DNA from: Mucilaginibacter celer
Lineage (GTDB): Bacteria > Bacteroidota > Bacteroidia > Sphingobacteriales > Sphingobacteriaceae
Direction of reading: 5' to 3'
Assembly (NCBI RefSeq): GCF_003576455.2
Contig: NZ_CP032869.1
Span: 6,882,001-6,946,000 of the forward strand
DNA: 64,000 nucleotides
The translations under genes were made by a program, and so were the position numbers. Shown here piece after piece: positions 59,263 to 64,000 of the stretch. Under the pieces are notes generated by a model. That model was not told the DNA's origin. It saw only the letters and a program-made list of their open reading frames with translations, and made no database searches. Position 1 is the first letter of the stretch; each line of letters opens with the position of its first letter.

Positions 59263-59754
59263 ATGAATGCTGTCACTAAAATAGACTCCGCGGCCTGGCT
59301 TTTTACCATCAAGTGCGTTATAGGGGTAGCAATCTGTTATTATTTTTATGTAGAATGGCCTACGTTTCCATTTGAGTGGGCCATAATCTCGGTGGGGCTC
59401 GGCTTATCTTTTGATAATACCAATAAAGCCGCGGTAGACCGCACGGTGGCAAACATAACGGGCTGTATAGCCGGTTTAGTACTGTATCCCATTCCTATTG
59501 CCCGCATCATGCAATTGTCCATCGGTTTGGTTTTGATAGTTTTAATAGCATTTAAGTTTAACAAGGCCGATATGATCCGTACGGCTATCACGGCATTTGT
59601 GATTGTTATGTTGCAAAATACCGGCCCGCGTTTATGGCTTATTCCGCTTGAGCGGGCTTTAACCACATTAGTTGGATGCCTGGTAGCATTTTTACTTACG
59701 CTGAGTTTTAATTTATTGTTGCCAAAAAAAATTCCCTCGTTCACTAAGCAATAA
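59263..59754 (+). CDS. FUSC-like small membrane protein
   Basis: A 163-residue inner-membrane protein with about five hydrophobic segments (FTIKCVIGVAICYYFYVEW, EWAIISVGLGLSF, ITGCIAGLVLYPIPIA, LSIGLVLIVLIAF, LTTLVGCLVAFLLTLSFNLLL). The order and the LIPLERALTTLVG motif resemble the membrane half of fusaric-acid-resistance (FUSC) exporters, without the soluble part. It is 6 bp after the hydrolase gene, so co-transcribed. Export of an aromatic acid is possible but unproven. Confidence 0.65.
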   Translation: MNAVTKIDSAAWLFTIKCVIGVAICYYFYVEWPTFPFEWAIISVGLGLSFDNTNKAAVDRTVANITGCIAGLVLYPIPIARIMQLSIGLVLIVLIAFKFNKADMIRTAITAFVIVMLQNTGPRLWLIPLERALTTLVGCLVAFLLTLSFNLLLPKKIPSFTKQ

Positions 59755-60002
59755 GCTTCCTGTATCTCCGGTACTTATTCTCTTAACTTTTAATTTGTAT
59801 TGCCGCCATGTGCTTTATAGGTTTGTGCAACTCCCTGGTCAATAAGCTATCAGCTATTTCATAACACTTATCATTCGGCTGATATACAGCGTGTAATACC
59901 TGATACGAAATTTGGGTATGCGGATAGCATCATCATTCCTGTTTCACTTAAGGCCGCAAGCGGAAAATAAGAACGATAAACAACGCATCAGGATAAAACA
60001 CC

Positions 60003-61070
60003 ATGGCAAAGCTTTTTGAACCAATAACGATTAAAGATGTAACGCTGAAAAACCGTATCGTGGTTTCGCCGATGAGCCAGTACTCGGCTATAGATGGCTT
60101 TGCTAACGATTGGCATTTTGTACACCTCGGCAGCCGGGCTGTGGGAGGGGCCGGTTTAATCATTACCGAAGCTACCGCCATATCGCCCGAAGGCCGGATC
60201 TCACCGGATGATCTGGGCATCTGGAAAAACGAACACATCGCAAACCTAAAGCATATCACATCATTTATTGCCTCGCAGCAATGTGTTGCGGGTGTACAGC
60301 TGGCGCATGCCGGCCGAAAGGGTAGCACGTTTGCGCCCCAGCGGGGCCATGGCGAAATAGCTATTGGAGCAGGCGGCTGGCAAACGTTTGCCCCATCGCC
60401 GCTTGCTTATTCTGATTTGTATCCTCACCCGCTTCAGCTGGATCGAGACGGGATACAAAAAGTAATAACCGATTTTACCCACGCGGCCGAAAGAGCAATG
60501 CGCGCCGGCTTTGGCGTTATTGAAATTCATGCAGCCCATGGGTACCTGTTACACCAGTTTCTTTCGCCGCTTAGTAACCAACGAAATGATGAATACGGTG
60601 GCAGCCTTGAAAACCGCATGCGCCTATTGCTGGAGGTGATAGCATCTGTACGAACGGTATGGCCCGAAAGCCGGCCGCTTTTTGTACGCTTAAGCGGCAG
60701 CGACTGGGCCGGGGGCGGACTTGATCTTGAAGATGCCGTACAAATAGCCGCAACCTTAAAAAATAAAGGCGTAGATGTAGTAGATATAACAACAGGCGGA
60801 CTGGTATCGCACCAGAAAATTCCGGTAGGGCCCGGCTATCAACTCCCCTTTGCGTCGAACATCAAAAAGCGTACTGGAATAACTACAGGTACCGTTGGTC
60901 TGATTACCGAAGCTGTACAGGCCGAAACCATACTTGCCAACGGCGATGCCGATATGGTAATGATAGCCCGCGAGTTACTGCGCGACCCCTATTTCCCGCT
61001 CAAGGCAGCGCATCAGTTACATCATGATGTTACCTGGCCAAATCAGTATGCAAGGGCTAAGCCAACCTGA
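60003..61070 (+). CDS. NADH:flavin oxidoreductase, Old Yellow Enzyme family (YqjM/NamA-like)
   Basis: A full-length 355-residue OYE barrel. PITIKDVTLKNRIVVSPMSQYSA binds FMN; the active-site pair is in GVQLAHAGRKGS. Then come GFGVIEIHAAHGYLLHQFLSPLSNQRNDEYGGSLENRMRLLLEV, and the phosphate-binding end TTGTVGLITEA...DADMVMIARELLRDP. It reduces activated C=C bonds of enones and quinones with NAD(P)H. The context of hydrolase, DJ-1 and quinol monooxygenase suggests reactive-electrophile detoxification. Confidence 0.92.
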   Translation: MAKLFEPITIKDVTLKNRIVVSPMSQYSAIDGFANDWHFVHLGSRAVGGAGLIITEATAISPEGRISPDDLGIWKNEHIANLKHITSFIASQQCVAGVQLAHAGRKGSTFAPQRGHGEIAIGAGGWQTFAPSPLAYSDLYPHPLQLDRDGIQKVITDFTHAAERAMRAGFGVIEIHAAHGYLLHQFLSPLSNQRNDEYGGSLENRMRLLLEVIASVRTVWPESRPLFVRLSGSDWAGGGLDLEDAVQIAATLKNKGVDVVDITTGGLVSHQKIPVGPGYQLPFASNIKKRTGITTGTVGLITEAVQAETILANGDADMVMIARELLRDPYFPLKAAHQLHHDVTWPNQYARAKPT

Positions 61071-61124
61071 TACATGCATTTAAAAAAGCCATCGCCCACA
61101 TTGCGCTTTAATAATTGCGGATAC

Positions 61125-61140
61125 TGTGATTTCGGTCACA
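61125..61140 (+). promoter_or_regulatory. CRP/FNR-type palindrome TGTGA-N6-TCACA
   Basis: TGTGATTTCGGTCACA is a perfect CRP-consensus-like dyad, about 110 bp before the DJ-1/PfpI gene. Bacteroidota have CRP/FNR-family regulators, but none is seen in the window. Confidence 0.45.
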
Positions 61141-61247
61141 CGTTGTCTGTGACCTGGCTCCTTGTACCTGAGGGCTTTAGCAACGCAAATTTGTAATGTA
61201 AATCAACCAAAAAAACAAGCAAACAATAACCAACAACTTAAAAAGCC

Positions 61248-61922
61248 ATGAAAAAGAAAATTTTAATCATCGTTTCAAATGCCAACGCAATCGGCCCTCG
61301 CAACAGAAGAACCGGTAACTTTTTGCCCGAAGTTGCGCACCCTTATGAAGTTTGGAGCGAAGCCGGTTACCAGATAGATTTTGCAAGCCTTACCGGCGAT
61401 ACGCCATACCTCGATGCTTTAAACCTGGCTGCAGATCCGGGGAATCTTAAATTTTTAACCGGCAAGGGATGGGAAGATATGCAGAAAGCCGTTAAGTTAG
61501 AAACCGTAGATGTATCGCAATATGATGCCATATTTGTTCCGGGCGGCCTGGCCCCCATGGTAGATATGCCTGAGGCGCCATTGCTGAAAAAAATAGTTGC
61601 CGAAACCTGGGAACGCGGTGCGGTGGTAAGCGCGGTATGCCATGGCCCGGTATCACTTTTAAATGTTAAATTGAGCGATGGCTCATACCTTGTAAACGGT
61701 AAAAACATATCATCCTTCACAACCGCCGAAGAAGATGGTTACGCCAGCGCCGATGTACCGTTTGATTTGCAAACAGCCTTAACCGCACAGGGAGCAATTT
61801 ATCACACGGTTGATCCGTGGCAGCCATTCAGCATTGCCGATGGTAAGCTGGTAACCGGCCAAAACCCAGCTTCGGGAACCGGTGTTGGCGAAAAGGTTAA
61901 AGCTATCCTTGAAGCACAATAA
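61248..61922 (+). CDS. DJ-1/PfpI family protein (type 1 glutamine amidotransferase-like)
   Basis: The 224-residue protein is of the Hsp31/PfpI type. It opens KKKILIIVSNANAIGPRNRRTGNFLPEVAHPYEVWSEAG and has the substrate Glu region and FVPGGLAPMVDMPEAP. The nucleophile elbow is AVCHGPVSLLN with the catalytic Cys-His pair. Members act as glyoxalase III, chaperones or protein deglycases. A terminator follows. It may be expressed with the OYE and monooxygenase genes as a stress set. Confidence 0.9.
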   Translation: MKKKILIIVSNANAIGPRNRRTGNFLPEVAHPYEVWSEAGYQIDFASLTGDTPYLDALNLAADPGNLKFLTGKGWEDMQKAVKLETVDVSQYDAIFVPGGLAPMVDMPEAPLLKKIVAETWERGAVVSAVCHGPVSLLNVKLSDGSYLVNGKNISSFTTAEEDGYASADVPFDLQTALTAQGAIYHTVDPWQPFSIADGKLVTGQNPASGTGVGEKVKAILEAQ

Positions 61923-61935
61923 TAATTTATAGATA

Positions 61936-61978
61936 GCTCGGCTGCTATTCCGTAATGCGGGCAGCCGGGCATTTTATT
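61936..61978 (+). terminator. Intrinsic terminator after DJ-1/PfpI gene
   Basis: GCTCGGCTGC (61936-61945) pairs with GCAGCCGGGC (61961-61970) with one G-T pair, followed by ATTTTATT. Confidence 0.75.
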
Positions 61979-62034
61979 GAATACAACTGCCAAATAATTA
62001 TTAACAGGTACCCTGTACCACAAATTATTACAGA

Positions 62035-62337
62035 ATGGAAAATTCACCAATTCATGTTATTGCCAAATGGAAGGTTAAGCCCGGCAAACTGGACGATGTA
62101 CTGAGCCTTTTACCCGAAGCTGTAAAAGCAAGCACTGCCGAAGAAGGTAATCTTTTTTATAAAATACAACAGGACAATACTGATGCTAATACCCTGCTGT
62201 TATTTGAAGGATATAAAAACGAAGAGGCGCTAAACTTTCACCGCAATTCCGAAGCTTTTCAAACCATTGTTGTGGGTGGTATTGTTCCGCTGCTTGAAGC
62301 GCGTGAGATAAATTTTACTACGCCGTTGGTGTTTTGA
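62035..62337 (+). CDS. Putative quinol monooxygenase (ABM domain)
   Basis: 100 residues forming one antibiotic-biosynthesis-monooxygenase ferredoxin-like domain: IHVIAKWKVKPGKLDDVLSLLPEAVKAS, EEGNLFYKIQQDNTDANTLLLFEGYKNEEALNFHRNSEAFQTI. YgiN-like members oxidise quinols without cofactors. It has its own short leader after a terminator. Confidence 0.88.
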   Translation: MENSPIHVIAKWKVKPGKLDDVLSLLPEAVKASTAEEGNLFYKIQQDNTDANTLLLFEGYKNEEALNFHRNSEAFQTIVVGGIVPLLEAREINFTTPLVF

Positions 62338-62399
62338 GGGTGATATGTAGAGTTGAATGCATAATGTCCTCAACCTATGGTTTTATATGGCATCGTGCG

Positions 62400-62640
62400 G
62401 GTGGGCCTGTCACCCTGAGTAAATAAAAGCCGACGCCTCGGAAGGAGTATATGACATGAGGCGGGCAGGCCTGTCACTCTGAGCCGGTCGAAGAGTCGTG
62501 CGCAGAGGCCCTGCCCACCATGCTTCGACAGGCTCAGCATGACGCCCACATTTAAACATGTCATGGGCGGGTTATTGAAAAGTTGCGCGCAGAGGCCCAC
62601 GCCCGCCATGCTCCGTCAAGCTCAGCCTTAATACACTTTT
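62400..62640. repeat. GTCGAAGAGTCGYGCGCAGAGG repeat cluster, with partial copies
   Basis: 62473-62543 is the best copy, with ends GTCACTCTGAGCCGGTCGAA and TTCGACAGGCTCAGCATGAC. Partial copies flank it at about 62400-62420 and 62580-62630. Together with 49799-49869 this is one family. The rest of 62338-62747 shows no gene. Confidence 0.75.
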
Positions 62641-62747
62641 TTAATTATACCGTGGGATAGCTTGCTTCAAATCTCACTTGCCCATATCGGGCCAATAGGC
62701 TGCTTGACCTGCGGATCCCGAGATAATTCAGGATTCCGTGGGGACCG

Positions 62748-63662
62748 CTATGCTGCTTCAACCTCATTTTTAATCAAACTCCTGGTTAGCATGTTTTCCA
62801 GTTGTTTAAGTTCGTTGGTATAAAAAGTGTTTTTTCGCTTTCCGAAATACATCGGATGTTCCAGCGACGATTCGTGTTCCCATACCAACCTGATGGCCTG
62901 GTTTTCAAGGTCGTTTTCGCACAAAAACTCGGGGATAACGGCAAAACCCTCGCCATTACGCAGGCTGCGCAACACAGAACTGAAATAGGGTAGTACATAA
63001 TTGGGCTGAAACGTGGGTACCCCACCGAAGTTGTGAGCCCAGAATTTTCGCAGGTAATCCTTGTCGGTTGTGGTATACCAGGTCTGTCTTGACAGCCATT
63101 TACTTGTCGTGCGTTTATCACCATCTTCAATAAACTTCTTCAGTTCGGCGGTTTGGGTTTTACTGCCGCAAACCAGTACTAAACGTTCGGAAGTGGCCTG
63201 CGTAAATTCCAGGTTATGCTGGTTACCGTTGTGCGGCGTCAAAATCAAATCGACATTACCATTGTGCAGTTCCTGGAGTAGCTGCGGATACTCGCCAAAA
63301 TGGGTAATAAGGTTAAAAGGCAGTTGCGATATATGCGCCTCCAGCGCATATTGAAAAGTTTCGAAATAGATGCCCACGCTGATGGTGGGTTTATTAACCT
63401 TTGCCTTGCGATGAAATGCATGCTCGGTTTCTTCCAGGCGGTTCATCGGTTCGATGATGGTGTGGTATAACATCGTAGCTTTATCCGTTGGCAGCATTTT
63501 CCTGGTATCGCGCTCAAAAAGGCGTTGGCCAATATAGGTTTCCAGCGAGTTTAAATGAAGGCTTACCCCCGGTTGTGAAATAAACAGCAATTGGGCCGCG
63601 GCCGAGAGCGAACGGGCTTCATAAATTACTTTAAAAGTTCGTAGCCATTCCAGATTTAGCAT
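62748..63662 (-). CDS. LysR-family transcriptional regulator
   Basis: 304 residues. The N-terminal winged HTH (LNLEWLRTFKVIYEARSLSAAAQLLFISQPGVSLHLNSLETYIGQRLFERDTRKMLPTDKA) is classical. The effector-binding part starts near residue 90 (TISVGIYFETFQYALEAHI). It is at the end of the electrophile/quinone gene group and is a candidate regulator for it, although its own divergent neighbour is not in the window. No LysR-type T-N11-A site was assigned with confidence. Confidence 0.9.
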   Translation of the reverse strand: MLNLEWLRTFKVIYEARSLSAAAQLLFISQPGVSLHLNSLETYIGQRLFERDTRKMLPTDKATMLYHTIIEPMNRLEETEHAFHRKAKVNKPTISVGIYFETFQYALEAHISQLPFNLITHFGEYPQLLQELHNGNVDLILTPHNGNQHNLEFTQATSERLVLVCGSKTQTAELKKFIEDGDKRTTSKWLSRQTWYTTTDKDYLRKFWAHNFGGVPTFQPNYVLPYFSSVLRSLRNGEGFAVIPEFLCENDLENQAIRLVWEHESSLEHPMYFGKRKNTFYTNELKQLENMLTRSLIKNEVEAA

Positions 63663-63699
63663 AATTATTTTGTTTTAAGGTTTGCAGTAATATTTATAA

Positions 63700-64000
63700 T
63701 TATTGGGTGCTAACTATTCCGTTAATCCACCTGATGATATCCCGTATCACCATGTCGTTGTATTTATCGTTCAATAAATCATGATAGTGCCCCTCATAAA
63801 ATTTCAAGCGCTTATCGGGCGATGAGGCATGTTCAATAAAATACTTGCTTCCGGCAGGCATGGTAACCTTATCGGCAGTACCATGAATAATAAACAGGGG
63901 TAGTTTAATACCGGCCATATTCTTTTTTAAATAATTGCATGCATATAAAAGCTGCTGCATGGTGCGGGCCGGTTGCTTTTCGTCTTTTACCAGCGGATCA
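63700..64000 (-). CDS. Alpha/beta hydrolase, C-terminal part (monoacylglycerol lipase-like; 5' end outside window)
   Basis: The frame is open to the window edge (visible start DPLVKDEKQPARTMQQLL), so the gene is truncated here. The end contains LPLFIIHGTADKVTMPAGSKYFIEHAS (catalytic Asp region) and LKFYEGHYHDLLND (catalytic His), the C-terminal signature of serine aminopeptidase/monoacylglycerol lipase-type hydrolases. The Ser elbow would be outside the window. It is co-directional with and upstream of the LysR gene, 37 bp away. Confidence 0.85.
   Translation of the reverse strand, partial: DPLVKDEKQPARTMQQLLYACNYLKKNMAGIKLPLFIIHGTADKVTMPAGSKYFIEHASSPDKRLKFYEGHYHDLLNDKYNDMVIRDIIRWINGIVSTQ

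Overview
The window looks like chromosome from a Bacteroidota of the Sphingobacteriaceae type; Mucilaginibacter or Pedobacter would fit. The support is two SusC/SusD pairs, a hybrid two-component system, lipoproteins in nearly every operon, TAnnTTTG -7 promoter boxes, the absence of strong Shine-Dalgarno sites, and many palindromic intergenic repeats. Genus is an inference.

Layout. (1) 1-830: 3' end of a GH2 glycosidase from an upstream locus. (2) 1.3-6.4 kb: divergent pair of an FG-GAP/ASPIC-UnbV lipoprotein and a vanadium-haloperoxidase-like PAP2 lipoprotein. (3) 6.7-26.6 kb: a polysaccharide utilisation locus (PUL) with hybrid sensor/regulator, SusC, SusD, DUF3823 lipoprotein, GH2, GH127, BNR-propeller enzyme, GH5-like, GH43 and a PHP-like metallohydrolase. 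GH127 plus GH43 points to an L-arabinose-rich plant glycan. (4) 26.9-27.9 kb: SdpR/SdpI-type autorepressor and membrane protein. (5) 28.0-38.3 kb: an apparent sulfur/cysteine-responsive gene island (below). (6) 38.5-43.8 kb: secreted PIG-L deacetylase, Bcr/CflA-type MFS pump, DUF2461, a YdeI-like small protein and a membrane-tethered TPR/HTH regulator. (7) 44.1-49.2 kb: phytate operon of TonB receptor, beta-helix lipoprotein and beta-propeller phytase. (8) 49.2-50.1 kb: a gene-free mosaic of nested palindromic repeats. (9) 50.1-52.5 kb: siderophore TonB receptor. (10) 53.7-64.0 kb: molybdenum hydroxylase operon (2Fe-2S subunit, diheme cytochrome c, molybdopterin subunit, XdhC), then alpha/beta hydrolase, FUSC-like protein, Old Yellow Enzyme, DJ-1/PfpI, quinol monooxygenase-like protein, LysR regulator and a truncated hydrolase.

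Most interesting region: 28.8-38.3 kb. Three unannotated short ORFs end in cysteine runs (CSCCC, GCCCCRC, MRCCC). Each lies just upstream of a gene on the same strand. Three of the intergenic regions carry the same 17-bp dyad (TCTAY-N7-RTAGA) at the -33 position of a TAnnTTTG-like promoter. One of these units starts with a clear SAM-I riboswitch and encodes a periplasmic thioredoxin-like protein, the third poly-Cys ORF and a SusC/SusD pair; a tRNA-Cys-like gene follows 44 nt after SusD. I infer a sulfur-limitation regulon that couples cysteine-codon attenuation and SAM sensing to outer-membrane nutrient uptake. The motifs are visible in the sequence; the physiology is inference.

At least five families of long palindromic repeats fill the intergenic spaces. 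No insertion sequence, CRISPR array or rRNA was found.
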